A DNA stretch of 64,000 bases. It comes from Paenibacillus peoriae. Lineage in GTDB: Bacteria; Bacillota; Bacilli; Paenibacillales; Paenibacillaceae. How positions within the stretch are numbered: the stretch's first letter is position 1; the number at the start of each line of letters is the position of its first letter. The stretch covers positions 239,001-303,000 of the forward strand of contig NZ_CP092831.1 in assembly GCF_022531965.1 (NCBI RefSeq). Direction: 5' to 3'. The notes beneath the pieces are model-generated. The model did not search any database. It was not told the DNA's origin and saw nothing but the letters and a program-made list of their open reading frames with translations. Positions 11,460 through 20,829 of the stretch are shown in pieces. Made by a program: the position numbers and the translations under genes.

Positions 11460-12851
11460 ATGAGTCAACTGAGTGTAAGGATGAGAACACATGGCTTTCT
11501 GAATAAGCATTTTTCAGGAGAGTCTATTGATTATCGACAGATGATTGCGCTGTTTATCCCGCTGCTGATTGATCAGGCTTTTATCGTGGGTCTTAATTTG
11601 GTGAACACGGCCATGATTAGCTCGTCGGGGATGGCGGCAGTCAGTGCCGTAAATATGATTGATTCTTTGAATATTTTTCTGATTAATGTGTTTGTCGCAG
11701 TGTCTACCGGGGGAACGGTTGTCGTGGCACAGTATAAGGGGAGCGGTAACGACCTCATGGTTTCTAAAGCCGCATCCGGTACCATTTCCTCCGTTTCCTT
11801 GCTGGCCTTATGTATCAGTTTGTTTATGATCGTGTTGTACAATCCGATTTTGAGTGTTCTGTTTGGTTCCGCCTCGCCTGATGTATTAGCTAACGGTAAG
11901 GTATATCTACTGGGAAGTTGTATGTCTTTTGTGGGGATTGCAATCGTTGAGGCGGTGTGTGGAGCGCTGAGGGGGATCGGGAAGACGAGGGCATCGCTGG
12001 CTCTTTCTCTCATCATGAACCTCTCGTACGTGCTCCTCAATGTGGTATTCATTAATGTATTGGATATGGGTGTGCTGGGCATGACGATTGCCGTCAATGT
12101 GTCCAGATATGCAGGAGCAGTGTGCGCGCTGATCTATTTGGTCAGGGTAGATGATGACTTGCGTGTTCAGCTTAGAGATATGCTTTACTTTAATCTGGCC
12201 ATGCTTAAAAAGATTTTGTTTATCGGGCTTCCCTTTGCAGCGGAGCAGATGTTTTTTAATGGGGGGAAAATTTTAACCCAAATTTTCATTGTGAGTCTGG
12301 GAACCAATGCGTTGGCGACGAATGCCATTTGCTCATCCCTAGCTAACGTGTTCCAAATCCCTGCGAATGCTTTGGCTCTTACGATTGTAACCGTGGTCGG
12401 TCAATGCATGGGACGTCGAAATGTCGAGGATGCCCGCAAGTTTACCAAATCGTTTATTTGGCTGTCGTCTTGTTCGTTTATTGTAATGGGATTAATCCTG
12501 ATGCCTTTGTTTGAGCCGATGGTGGGGCTGTTTCATCCGCCTGCCGAAATCGTAGATGACATATTTGTTGTCATACTGATTAATACGTTGGCCCAGATTC
12601 CGCTCTGGTCCATTGCCTTTATCACACCCTCTGCACTAAGGGCAGCAGGTGATTCAAAATTTACGTCCCTCACCTCAATGCTGTCCATGTGGTTGTGTCG
12701 GGTGGTGCTCGGGTATATTTTGGGCATTGTGTTCAACTTGGGGATTGTTGGTGTCTGGTTGGCTATGGATATTGAATGGGGCGTGCGGGGACTCGTTTTC
12801 CTTTGGCGCTTCCGGGGCAACAAATGGGTCCAGCATCGTTTGATCGACTAA
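11460..12851 (+). CDS. MATE-family efflux transporter
   Basis: The 463-residue protein has 12 predicted membrane segments arranged as the two-fold repeat of multidrug and toxin extrusion proteins, with the typical VNTAMISSSGMAAVSAVN and VVVAQYKGSG segments in the first half and GGKILTQIFIVSLGTNALATNAI in the second. Such proteins expel cationic drugs or metabolites using a sodium or proton gradient. The ATG has only a weak ribosome binding site but overlaps the stop of a 19-codon leader frame, so coupling may help. No regulator is adjacent. Confidence 0.85.
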   Translation: MSQLSVRMRTHGFLNKHFSGESIDYRQMIALFIPLLIDQAFIVGLNLVNTAMISSSGMAAVSAVNMIDSLNIFLINVFVAVSTGGTVVVAQYKGSGNDLMVSKAASGTISSVSLLALCISLFMIVLYNPILSVLFGSASPDVLANGKVYLLGSCMSFVGIAIVEAVCGALRGIGKTRASLALSLIMNLSYVLLNVVFINVLDMGVLGMTIAVNVSRYAGAVCALIYLVRVDDDLRVQLRDMLYFNLAMLKKILFIGLPFAAEQMFFNGGKILTQIFIVSLGTNALATNAICSSLANVFQIPANALALTIVTVVGQCMGRRNVEDARKFTKSFIWLSSCSFIVMGLILMPLFEPMVGLFHPPAEIVDDIFVVILINTLAQIPLWSIAFITPSALRAAGDSKFTSLTSMLSMWLCRVVLGYILGIVFNLGIVGVWLAMDIEWGVRGLVFLWRFRGNKWVQHRLID

Positions 12852-12856
12852 ATAGG

Positions 12857-12913
12857 TCCACTACCATAAAATTGACTTCTGGATGAAGGCATTTTACGGT
12901 AGTGGATTTTTTT
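12857..12913. terminator. Bidirectional terminator between MATE and oxidoreductase genes
   Basis: TCCACTACC plus TAAAAT pairs with ATTTTA plus GGTAGTGGA, followed by T7. It sits between two convergent genes. Confidence 0.85.
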
Positions 12914-12939
12914 CCATTCCTATACTTCGTTCAGACTCC

Positions 12940-13929
12940 TTACTCTATCCTGATTCCTATATTGCCTAACTGCGCTCCCTGCTGCATACGGTGGAAGGCT
13001 TTTGCTGTGTCTTGTAGAGGAAATACGCTATCTATAATCGGATGGAGTGCATGGCGCTCCATGAACTGAAGCATAGCTGCGAATTCCTCGCCACTGCCCA
13101 TAGAGGTGCCGATGATACTGATTTGAGGAAAAAATATAGACCGCAGTGGAATCTCTACTTGATCTCCTGAGCTTGCGCCAAATGTAACAATCCGACCGTT
13201 TGGCTTGAGGACATCCAAATATTTATCGAACGTAGCAGGACCGATACTGTCAAGGACCAGATCTATGGTGTCTCCGTTCATATTTTCTTTCCATCCGCTA
13301 TGGCTGTCGAATGCATGATTAGCGCCATGGGCGAGGGCAGCCTGCCTCTTTGCTTCGCTGCGTGATGTGACGCTGACCCGTGCACCTGCCGCTAAAGCCA
13401 TAAGCATGGCATACGTGGCTACACCACCGCCAATACCGGGAATGAGGACGTGCTCACCCTCCTGCAATTGGCCTCTTGTGAAGAGCGCGCGGTAAGCGGT
13501 CAAAGCAGACAAAGGCAGTACCCCTGCTTCTTCCCATGAAAGGTATGCTGGCTTGCTGACGGCATTTTGGACGGGGATGATAACCGATTCAGCGAATGTC
13601 CCGTCCGAAGGTCCGCCCAGAATGGCTGGAACTAAGGGAACATGATGCGTATTCTCCCATCCGATACATGGATTGATCATTACATCGGTGCCTACCAGCG
13701 AGGTTGGGACGCCAGCACCCACAGCCTCGATCACACCTGCTCCATCGGATCCGAGAATGAGTGGAGCATCGTTGGCAGCTCGATCTGCCATGAGGAATAA
13801 GTCCCGATGGTTCAAGCCTGCGGCTTTGAGTTTTACCCTCACCTCATCGTTCCCTGGCTGTCTGTCCGTAACGTCTGTATACATCAGACCCTCAGGGCCG
13901 TTTTTGCTGGCATGTATCACGGCTTTCAT
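12940..13929 (-). CDS. Zinc-binding-type dehydrogenase / quinone oxidoreductase (MDR family)
   Basis: The 329-residue protein has the GroES-like N-terminal domain ([14 protein letters not shown], then [16 protein letters not shown]) and a Rossmann domain with the nucleotide motif [19 protein letters not shown] near residues 165-183. MDR proteins of this shape reduce quinones or enones, or oxidise alcohols, with NAD(P)H. The Cys-rich structural zinc loop is not seen, which points to the quinone oxidoreductase side of the family. It is divergent from a LysR regulator, which likely controls it. The substrate cannot be told from sequence. Confidence 0.85.
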   Translation of the reverse strand: MKAVIHASKNGPEGLMYTDVTDRQPGNDEVRVKLKAAGLNHRDLFLMADRAANDAPLILGSDGAGVIEAVGAGVPTSLVGTDVMINPCIGWENTHHVPLVPAILGGPSDGTFAESVIIPVQNAVSKPAYLSWEEAGVLPLSALTAYRALFTRGQLQEGEHVLIPGIGGGVATYAMLMALAAGARVSVTSRSEAKRQAALAHGANHAFDSHSGWKENMNGDTIDLVLDSIGPATFDKYLDVLKPNGRIVTFGASSGDQVEIPLRSIFFPQISIIGTSMGSGEEFAAMLQFMERHALHPIIDSVFPLQDTAKAFHRMQQGAQLGNIGIRIE

Positions 13930-13957
13930 TTTAAAACCTCCCGTGGTGCGAATTTAG

Positions 13958-13969
13958 ATGCAATTGCAT
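13958..13969. promoter_or_regulatory. Perfect 12-bp palindrome between the MDR and LysR genes
   Basis: ATGCAATTGCAT lies 29 bases upstream of the oxidoreductase start and 96 upstream of the LysR start. A palindrome in the divergent space is the usual place for a LysR-type binding site, though it lacks the classic T-N11-A form. Confidence 0.4.
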
Positions 13970-14064
13970 ATATATTGAATTGTACAGAGCGGCAAGCATC
14001 CGGTAAAATGAACAAAATCGAACGTGAGTATCACAAATGATCATACCAAGCAGGTGACGTATAC

Positions 14065-14931
14065 ATGGAAAGCAGTGATTTGAAAATTTTTCGGGCCGTC
14101 GCTCGCGAGGGCAGTATCACGAAGGCTGCGCAAGTTTTGAATTATGTACAGTCCAATGTGACTTCGCGGATTCAGCAGCTTGAGGCACAATTGAACGTAC
14201 CGCTATTTCGCCGATCTAACCGGGGAATGACGTTAACGCCAGCAGGAGAGAATCTGCTGAAATATGCGGATACCATACTGACCTTGCTGGACGAGGCTGT
14301 AAAGTCCACTCAATATTCAGACCAGCCCGCGGGACCTTTGCGACTGGGCTCGATTGAGACGGCGGCGGTTACGCATCTGACCTCTTTATTGATGGAATAT
14401 CACGCTCAATATCCTGATGTCCATCTATCGCTTATGACAGGCAGCACCCATGATCTCGTACAAAAGGTATTAAATTACGAATTAGATGGAGCGTTCGTCT
14501 ATGGCCCCGTCGATGATCCGCATATAGAGCATGTTGCGGCGTTTGAAGAGGAGTTGGTGCTTATTTCGGAACCGGGAGAAAGTGATATGAGCAAGTTGCT
14601 TGCCAAGCCTATGCTGTTCTTCGATGTAGGCTGCACACATCGGGCAAGAGCGGAAAGTTTTCTGAGCGATGCAGGTGTGGATGCGTATCAGATTATGGAA
14701 TTCGGAACCTTGGAAGTCATTTTGGGTGGAGTAGCCTCTGGTTTGGGAGTGTCCATGTTGCCACAATCGTCGATTGCAAAGGCAGAGGAGGCGGGAAGTA
14801 TTGCTTCTCATCGTTTACCTGAGGAATATCGTAAATTAGAGGTGTGGTTTGTTCATCGGCGGGATTCGGTTTACTCCAGTGCACTGTCAGGCTTGCTCCA
14901 TTGGATGAAAAAGGATGCTATACTTAACTAG
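14065..14931 (+). CDS. LysR-family transcriptional regulator
   Basis: Residues 1-60 carry the LysR winged helix (LKIFRAVAREGSITKAAQVL, then SRIQQLEAQLNVPLFRR), and the remainder is a periplasmic-binding-protein-like effector domain. The length of 288 is normal. CAGGTGA precedes the ATG. It is divergent from the MDR oxidoreductase gene and probably regulates it. Its end overlaps or nearly touches the RDD gene, so the two may be co-transcribed. Confidence 0.9.
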   Translation: MESSDLKIFRAVAREGSITKAAQVLNYVQSNVTSRIQQLEAQLNVPLFRRSNRGMTLTPAGENLLKYADTILTLLDEAVKSTQYSDQPAGPLRLGSIETAAVTHLTSLLMEYHAQYPDVHLSLMTGSTHDLVQKVLNYELDGAFVYGPVDDPHIEHVAAFEEELVLISEPGESDMSKLLAKPMLFFDVGCTHRARAESFLSDAGVDAYQIMEFGTLEVILGGVASGLGVSMLPQSSIAKAEEAGSIASHRLPEEYRKLEVWFVHRRDSVYSSALSGLLHWMKKDAILN

Positions 14932-14959
14932 GATTAAATTGACATCAGGGGTGTATCAT

Positions 14960-16063
14960 TTGGAAGAACCTAATTTATTGAAAAATCCATCTACAGTAGC
15001 TCCGGGAGAATTTGTGAGGAATGGCGGTTATCAGCGACGAGAACCGGATAAGATGGCAGTATTATCAGAAACATACGGTGCCTCTATTTTTTTCAGAAGA
15101 TGGGCGGCTTGGATGATTGACTTCATTCTTATCGTCTTTGGGTACGGAGGGCTGGTATATTTTACAGCGGAAAAAGTAGCTGAAGCGGAAACCCCAAATA
15201 TGGGTATGGTAGTGATGCTCTTCCTGATCGGCTCCTTCTGCTATTATCTGTTACTGGAAGGACTTACAGGCTATACGCTGGGCAAGTTTGTACTTCGTAT
15301 TCAGGTTGTGAATGGAGAAGGAAGGCCGCCAGGCATGGTTAAATCCTTGATCCGCACTCTCATACATCTGGTGGATACGAATCCGCTGCTTTTCATGGGA
15401 CTGCCCGCCGGTATATGTGTGCTGGTGACACCTCGGAAACAACGGATTGGAGATATGGCTGCGAATACATATGTGGTTAAGGTAAGGGATTTGGGAAAGG
15501 TGGGCAGAAAGAAAACCGGGATTATTGCAGGAGCAATCATCCTGACGACGATCATTTCAATGGTTTTTGCTGTATCTTTAATTTCTATGCTCATTACGCA
15601 AATCATGAAGCCTGAGGTATTTACCAGTAAGGATAGCCAGTTTGCGGTTACGGCTCCCTGGAATTGGTCACGAGATAATAGGATTAATGAGGATGCGGAC
15701 ATCGCCATTAAAAATGAATTTACCGAAAGATATCTGATTGTATTGTCTGAACCGAAAAGCGATTTTGACAGCAGTATGACTCTTCAAGAATATAAAGGAA
15801 TCATTGAGGATCATTTGGTGTCAGGAATTACGGACCCTGAATTGGGGACCGCTTCAGATATGGTGGTGAACGGATATCCTGCCATTGAGTTTACCCTAAA
15901 AGGAAAAATAGATGGGAATCTGGCCATGTATAACGTGACCACGATTGAAACACCTTCGCATTATCATCAAGTGCTTGCTTGGACCTACGCTTCCCGCTAT
16001 GGTCGAGCACAGCAAGAGCTGCGCAAGATTAGAGACAGTTTCCGCGAAATGAACATGCTGTGA
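14960..16063 (+). CDS. RDD-family membrane protein with extracytoplasmic C-terminal domain
   Basis: The RDD domain occupies about residues 45-165: the arginine-bearing FFRRWAAWMIDF segment, three membrane helices and the conserved RIGDMAANTYVV. A fourth helix near 185-205 is followed by about 150 residues outside the membrane (TAPWNWSRDNR to the end), a fold reminiscent of PsbP-like or DUF1795 domains. The frame starts at 14915, overlapping the LysR gene, but TTG at 14960 (LEEPNLLKN) has AGGGG 8 bases upstream. An ATG at 15052 is another option. RDD proteins are membrane proteins, some linked to ion transport; the role here is unknown. Confidence 0.7.
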   Translation: MEEPNLLKNPSTVAPGEFVRNGGYQRREPDKMAVLSETYGASIFFRRWAAWMIDFILIVFGYGGLVYFTAEKVAEAETPNMGMVVMLFLIGSFCYYLLLEGLTGYTLGKFVLRIQVVNGEGRPPGMVKSLIRTLIHLVDTNPLLFMGLPAGICVLVTPRKQRIGDMAANTYVVKVRDLGKVGRKKTGIIAGAIILTTIISMVFAVSLISMLITQIMKPEVFTSKDSQFAVTAPWNWSRDNRINEDADIAIKNEFTERYLIVLSEPKSDFDSSMTLQEYKGIIEDHLVSGITDPELGTASDMVVNGYPAIEFTLKGKIDGNLAMYNVTTIETPSHYHQVLAWTYASRYGRAQQELRKIRDSFREMNML

Positions 16064-16113
16064 AGTGAACATGAAGCAATGACGATGAATCGAAGTTATA
16101 AGGAAGTAAGTGG

Positions 16114-16154
16114 AACAAGCAGACAGCTTATAGAAGCGTCTGCTTGTTGTTTTA
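16114..16154. terminator. Terminator between the RDD gene and the second GH127-type gene
   Basis: AACAAGCAGAC and GTCTGCTTGTT form a perfect 11-pair stem followed by a T-rich tail. It lies between convergent genes. Confidence 0.85.
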
Positions 16155-16223
16155 TAAACTTCCTTTAAAAAACGAACATCAAAACGCAGTAGGCGGAATA
16201 GTAGATTTATATAGATAATTTGA

Positions 16224-18488
16224 TCATACAATAGAGTGTCTAATCACTCGTAATCCAGCTACTTTCGCCACTTTGCCTTGTGGATGGGCCTTGAATTGAA
16301 TCGTAACTTCATTCTTGTGGTTCGTCACAGATAGAGGAAGCTCATAGACGAACGTTTCGAATTTATTCATTTCCTCAGACTCCAGCTTGCCTTCCCCTAA
16401 AATCAGGCCATCCGCAGTGATGTCAAAGTCACTATGGGGACGGCTCAAGTCCTTCAAATAAGTAACCGCCAATTGGACAGGCTCATCCGGAAGCACCTTC
16501 ATGACAAAAGAGAACCAGCCCCCAGGCCAGGTATCGCGATATTTGCGGTTATAGATGGACCCTAGACCTACATGCTCTCCAGTAAAGGCATGATCCCGTT
16601 CAGGCTGCATTTCGGCAGGCTGCACAACGTCCACTGTAAGTCGTTCCAGCTCTAGCTGATACGCTAACGCGGTACGATATTCTGCCTCGGTTGCTGTCCA
16701 TTCGTCCTTGGAAAAGAGATCCCAATAGACGGTATATGAACGATCATACATCTGATAAAACGGACGAAGCTGCAAGTCTCCGATATAGCCTAAGTCGGTC
16801 ATATGGAATGTATTAGGCTCGTTCCCGTCAGCAATCAGCTTCGTTGTCAGGGAATCGGTCGATCCGATCAGAACAGACGCAAGCAGACGTTCCTCGTTGG
16901 ACTCCTGTTCAACAGGGCCAAGGTCCCCAGCCAGTACAAGCGGGCCGTACATAAAAGCAATTCGGTGTGGATTATCCGGCATTTCCTCGACTCTCACGGT
17001 CATAGGAATATCGTACTCGATCGTATCCCCATTGCTCCATTCCCGTTCCATTACAACGTAGCTGGTAGGACAGGCCTCTGTGACGTGCTCTTCCCCGTTG
17101 ATTTTAATCAGCATCCCTTGCTCCGCCCAGTGCGGGCATCTTAGCTTGATTGCGAAGGATTTGGGCTGCTTGCTGATAACGCGCAGCGTTCCCCGTCCAT
17201 TTTGCGGAAAGAGAGTGTCTTGTTTGAGCTGTACGCCCATCTCGTCCCATGTCACAGTAGAAGGGACATATTGATTGACATAGATCGCTTCTGGCGTGTG
17301 AAAATAAATTGCAGTGCCGTACATGGAGTGACTTTCCATACCGGACCCGACACAGCATGTGAAATCCTCATATTGAGAATTAAAGGACTTGTGTCCTCCC
17401 ATTTCCAGCGATACAAAATAGCACACACGTCCATCTACAGGCTGCTGTGAAGCTAGAATATGATTGAACATCGCTCGTTCATAGTAGTCGGCATAGGCTG
17501 CATAGGCGTCCCACTCGAACATATGTCTTGTTAATTTCAGCATATTGTAGGTGTTACAAGTTTCACAGGTACCTTCGCCCAAACGGTCATTCAGCTTGCC
17601 AGGTTCACCGAAATGTTCATTATAACTATTGCCGCCGATCACGTAGGAATGCTTGTGAACCACCCGATCCCAGAAAAAGCGAGATAGGTCCGCATATTGC
17701 GGTTTCCCCGTCATTTCAAATTGCCGTGCAGCGCCAATGATTTTGGGGATTTGCGTATTGGCATGTCGCCCTGCCAACGTATCTTGGCTATCTGCGAGAT
17801 CATTTAACACCTCTCCGTGATAAAAGCGTTCCGCCAGACTCAAAAAGCGTTCTTCTCCCGAATGTTCCGCCAGATCGGTCAGCACCTCGTTCATACCGCC
17901 AAACTCGCAATGCAGCACCTGCTGCACCTGATCATCGTCCAGTCCTTGAAGTACATCCTCCAGCCAGTTGCCGAGTTTGATTTCTATAGACAGGGCCTTG
18001 GGATGATGCGCCAGCAGATGGGCATCACGCAAGCCCGCAAAAAGTTTGTGCATGGTATATAGCGGCACCCAGCCACCGTTCAGATCAAAGCCCTGGGAGC
18101 GGATATCTCCGGCTTTTACTTCCTCAAAAATCTCTTTCCCACGTGGAATGCCGGAAATGTATCCGTTTCCATGACTGTTTTGGCATATCTCCAGTTCGTC
18201 GACTACATAGTTCACGCGTTCCAACAGTCTTTCGTCGCCTGTGGAGGCAAACATCAGTGCACAGCCGGACAGGTAGTGACCGAGTGTATGTCCGCTGATG
18301 CCACGCGCTTCCCAGCCTTCATAGTGAGCCGCTTTGGGCTCCAGTCCCGCATATTCACGAAAGCGCGATAATAAACGGTCGGGTTCCAAGCTCAGCAGGT
18401 AGGCCGTATTCAGTTCCATCGCATGTAAAAGTGGGCCGGAATCAATTCTTACTTTATGCAAGTCAAAAGCTTTAGCTTTCAAAATCAT
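16224..18488 (-). CDS. GH127/GH146-type beta-L-arabinofuranosidase
   Basis: A 754-residue DUF1680-class protein with the zinc/cysteine site seen as Glu309 and Cys311 in TCETC and Cys378-Cys379 in CCVGSGMESH. This second motif differs from the CACCPPN of the other GH127 enzyme in this window and suggests a different subfamily, possibly GH146. After the (alpha/alpha)6 barrel come beta domains, including a C-terminal beta-sandwich from about 600 that contains WPGGWFSF. No signal peptide is present, so substrates must be imported. AAGGAG lies only 2 bases before the ATG; a TTG at 18482 would have better spacing. A divergent AraC regulator 124 bases away is the likely controller. Confidence 0.87.
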   Translation of the reverse strand: MILKAKAFDLHKVRIDSGPLLHAMELNTAYLLSLEPDRLLSRFREYAGLEPKAAHYEGWEARGISGHTLGHYLSGCALMFASTGDERLLERVNYVVDELEICQNSHGNGYISGIPRGKEIFEEVKAGDIRSQGFDLNGGWVPLYTMHKLFAGLRDAHLLAHHPKALSIEIKLGNWLEDVLQGLDDDQVQQVLHCEFGGMNEVLTDLAEHSGEERFLSLAERFYHGEVLNDLADSQDTLAGRHANTQIPKIIGAARQFEMTGKPQYADLSRFFWDRVVHKHSYVIGGNSYNEHFGEPGKLNDRLGEGTCETCNTYNMLKLTRHMFEWDAYAAYADYYERAMFNHILASQQPVDGRVCYFVSLEMGGHKSFNSQYEDFTCCVGSGMESHSMYGTAIYFHTPEAIYVNQYVPSTVTWDEMGVQLKQDTLFPQNGRGTLRVISKQPKSFAIKLRCPHWAEQGMLIKINGEEHVTEACPTSYVVMEREWSNGDTIEYDIPMTVRVEEMPDNPHRIAFMYGPLVLAGDLGPVEQESNEERLLASVLIGSTDSLTTKLIADGNEPNTFHMTDLGYIGDLQLRPFYQMYDRSYTVYWDLFSKDEWTATEAEYRTALAYQLELERLTVDVVQPAEMQPERDHAFTGEHVGLGSIYNRKYRDTWPGGWFSFVMKVLPDEPVQLAVTYLKDLSRPHSDFDITADGLILGEGKLESEEMNKFETFVYELPLSVTNHKNEVTIQFKAHPQGKVAKVAGLRVIRHSIV

Positions 18489-18612
18489 CGCTCCTTAGCT
18501 AAGATGAAAGTGTATATTTCTCCACTACATTAGCATTGGAATCGCGGTATGTCAGTAGCTTAACCATACAATGGGTGGACAAATCCGAACATGAATCTAA
18601 AGAGGCGATAAC

Positions 18613-19506
18613 ATGACCTATCTAAAAGTAAATGTAGATGCTCCAATCCAACTGATCTCCGCAGGCGAGTTTGTTTCCGAGGTGCCTTGGAAGCATATGA
18701 GTCGCTCCATTGATAATTTTGAGCTGATCCTGGGTGTCCAAGAGACGGTATATATACGAGAGGAACGGGAGGATTTTGAAGTAGGCGAGGGAGATATTCT
18801 ATTGCTTTACCCCGGTCGTACGCATAAAGGATACCGGGAATCGTTGCCGGGTGTAAAATTTTATTGGTTTCATTTCGATGTTCCCGCGACCCCGAATGTA
18901 CTATCTAATGAGGAAATGAAGCAGGAAACAAGTGCTATGAATGGACTTTTGCAGCGTCATGGCAAGATGCGGGATATCTATTTACCGCAATGTGTACAGG
19001 CAGACAACGGGGATCGGATTCATATTATCGTCAATCAGATTTTGCATGTAGCCAACTCACATTATCTTACGTATCACAGTGCCAATTATTTGTTCACCTC
19101 GCTGCTGATCGAGATATCAGAACTGGCGCTTAGCCGCTTGCTTTCCAATCCTGCTCATTCACAGGGGAATGTGAGTTTTAACAAAATTATTGAGTGGACC
19201 CGAATTCATGCCGAAGAGCCGCTGACCGTGACGGATTTAGCTCGAAAATTCAATTATAACAAGGATTATATCTCTCGTTTGTTCAAGCAAAACACAGGTA
19301 TGCGCCCCTTGGAGTTCATTCACAGTATTCGTATCAACAAAGCCAAAGAGTTGATTTCCCGTACAGATATGAGCATTAAGCAGGTTGCCGAAGAGGCAGG
19401 CTATACCGATGAGAAGTATTTTATGCGTTTGTTCAAAAAGAGAGCCCACATGACTCCTTCCCAATACCGGAATGCCTATCACAAAACATTTATGAACAAT
19501 GTCTAG
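18613..19506 (+). CDS. AraC-family transcriptional regulator
   Basis: An N-terminal cupin-like ligand domain (about 1-160, with GDILLLYPGRTHKGYRE and a YWFHFD motif) is followed by a two-HTH AraC DNA-binding domain from about 190 (VTDLARKFNYNKDYISRLFK, then VAEEAGYTDEKYFMRLFK). It is divergent from the 754-residue GH127-type gene and should act on it in response to an arabinoside. The GH127 gene at 7843 has the same arrangement with its own AraC regulator, so each enzyme seems to have a private sensor. Confidence 0.88.
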   Translation: MTYLKVNVDAPIQLISAGEFVSEVPWKHMSRSIDNFELILGVQETVYIREEREDFEVGEGDILLLYPGRTHKGYRESLPGVKFYWFHFDVPATPNVLSNEEMKQETSAMNGLLQRHGKMRDIYLPQCVQADNGDRIHIIVNQILHVANSHYLTYHSANYLFTSLLIEISELALSRLLSNPAHSQGNVSFNKIIEWTRIHAEEPLTVTDLARKFNYNKDYISRLFKQNTGMRPLEFIHSIRINKAKELISRTDMSIKQVAEEAGYTDEKYFMRLFKKRAHMTPSQYRNAYHKTFMNNV

Positions 19507-19570
19507 TGCATTTCTACTAAAAGTTGGGTGCCACCGTCCATAGGAGGCAACCGGTGCAGTATTTGGTCAA

Positions 19571-19598
19571 TTGACGGAGTCACTTAATATGGTAATCT
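19571..19598 (+). promoter_or_regulatory. Candidate promoter of the YwqG-like gene
   Basis: TTGACG (19571-19576) and TAATCT (19593-19598) are 16 bases apart, about 60 bases before the coding region. Confidence 0.45.
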
Positions 19599-19659
19599 GA
19601 GGGAAGGGTTTAAATGGTAGCAGGCTATGTTATTACTTGATGAAAAAGGGGCGAGCGAG

Positions 19660-20598
19660 ATGCTACAACCACCATTAAAGGATGAACTGACTCGAATACT
19701 GGAAGGGTATTCACTGGATGAAGAGTTAAAAGAAGAGATTCATCAGGAAGCTCAAGCTGCTATACAATTTCATGTGGAGCATGAGGAAAACTACGAACAC
19801 ATTGGAAATAGTCGGATCGCCGGCTATCCAGATCTGCCACCCACGATAGAGTGGCCTTGTAATTCAGACGGGGAATATTATACGTTTATTGCTCAAATTA
19901 ATTTGAGTGAGCTGCCTTTTTCACCATTTGAGGGATTGCCTCATCAGGGCATACTATACTTTTTTCTTGGGCTGGATGAGCCCGCCTATGATATTGACCA
20001 TAAAATCTTTTACTATAACGGTGACAGCAGCGCTTTGCAGAAAACATTACCGCCCGCTGGGTGCGTAGAGGTTTCGGCAGAGCAACGAGATTTCACCGCC
20101 TATGCGATTTCCTTTCAGCCGATTATTATCCTTCGGTCGGAGGGTGAGCTAGGAGATATTCTTGTAGATCAGTACGAAGAGCTGTATGAGCTTGTATGTG
20201 AACAAAGTGACACGGTGTGGGGGCAGCATCAGTCTTTTGCCGGGAACACTCGGCGCGATGCTTATCTGTGTCGAAACGGGCTAAAGGGTTTACTGTTTAA
20301 CTGGCATAAGAGTGAGAGTCAGATTCATAAGGAAATCGAGCAAGCTACGCATAGGGGGAGTACGGATTATGCGGAGCATTTACGATCCGAAGTGCTGCCT
20401 CAGCTACAAGAATATCAAACGAATCGGGAAAAGCACGATCAGGCTTCGGAAAATTGGCATGTTCTGCTCTCGGTCTCTTCTTTGGACGAGGTTGGTATGT
20501 GCTGGTGGGACGCGGGGTATTTGGAGTTTTTTATAGATCAAAGGGACTTGAAGAACCTTGATTTCACGCGAACGTATGTCAATCTGGCTACGAGCTAG
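19660..20598 (+). CDS. YwqG-like DUF1963 protein
   Basis: The protein matches the DUF1963/YwqG family: SRIAGYPDLPPTIEWP near the start, FIAQINLSELP, GILYFFLGLD, and the late LLSVSSLDEVGMCWWDAGYLEFFID motif. Function is unknown; some members occur beside polymorphic toxin systems, which are absent here. The frame opens at 19627, but the ATG at 19660 is preferred because AAAGGGG lies 8 bases upstream. Confidence 0.8.
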   Translation: MLQPPLKDELTRILEGYSLDEELKEEIHQEAQAAIQFHVEHEENYEHIGNSRIAGYPDLPPTIEWPCNSDGEYYTFIAQINLSELPFSPFEGLPHQGILYFFLGLDEPAYDIDHKIFYYNGDSSALQKTLPPAGCVEVSAEQRDFTAYAISFQPIIILRSEGELGDILVDQYEELYELVCEQSDTVWGQHQSFAGNTRRDAYLCRNGLKGLLFNWHKSESQIHKEIEQATHRGSTDYAEHLRSEVLPQLQEYQTNREKHDQASENWHVLLSVSSLDEVGMCWWDAGYLEFFIDQRDLKNLDFTRTYVNLATS

Positions 20599-20703
20599 CT
20601 AAAGTTCTAGACTGGGAAAATAAAGTATTAGACGGACGTTGCTTCATTCAGCTCACGGGCAGGTTAGTTTAACTCTAGAAATAAGAAAAGGGAACAAGCG
20701 TTC

Positions 20704-20732
20704 TTTACATGTGTTATATATGAGTATATAAT
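20704..20732 (+). promoter_or_regulatory. Strong promoter of the alpha/beta hydrolase gene
   Basis: TTTACA (20704-20709) and a consensus TATAAT (20727-20732) are exactly 17 bases apart. It lies about 95 bases before the start codon. Confidence 0.65.
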
Positions 20733-20829
20733 CAAAACGAACCGGAGATCTGTTTTTTTTTTGATAAAACAATGTAGATTCTTCTTTGGTGTAAGAATTT
20801 TATAAATAACTCAATTTTGGAGGGTCTGT

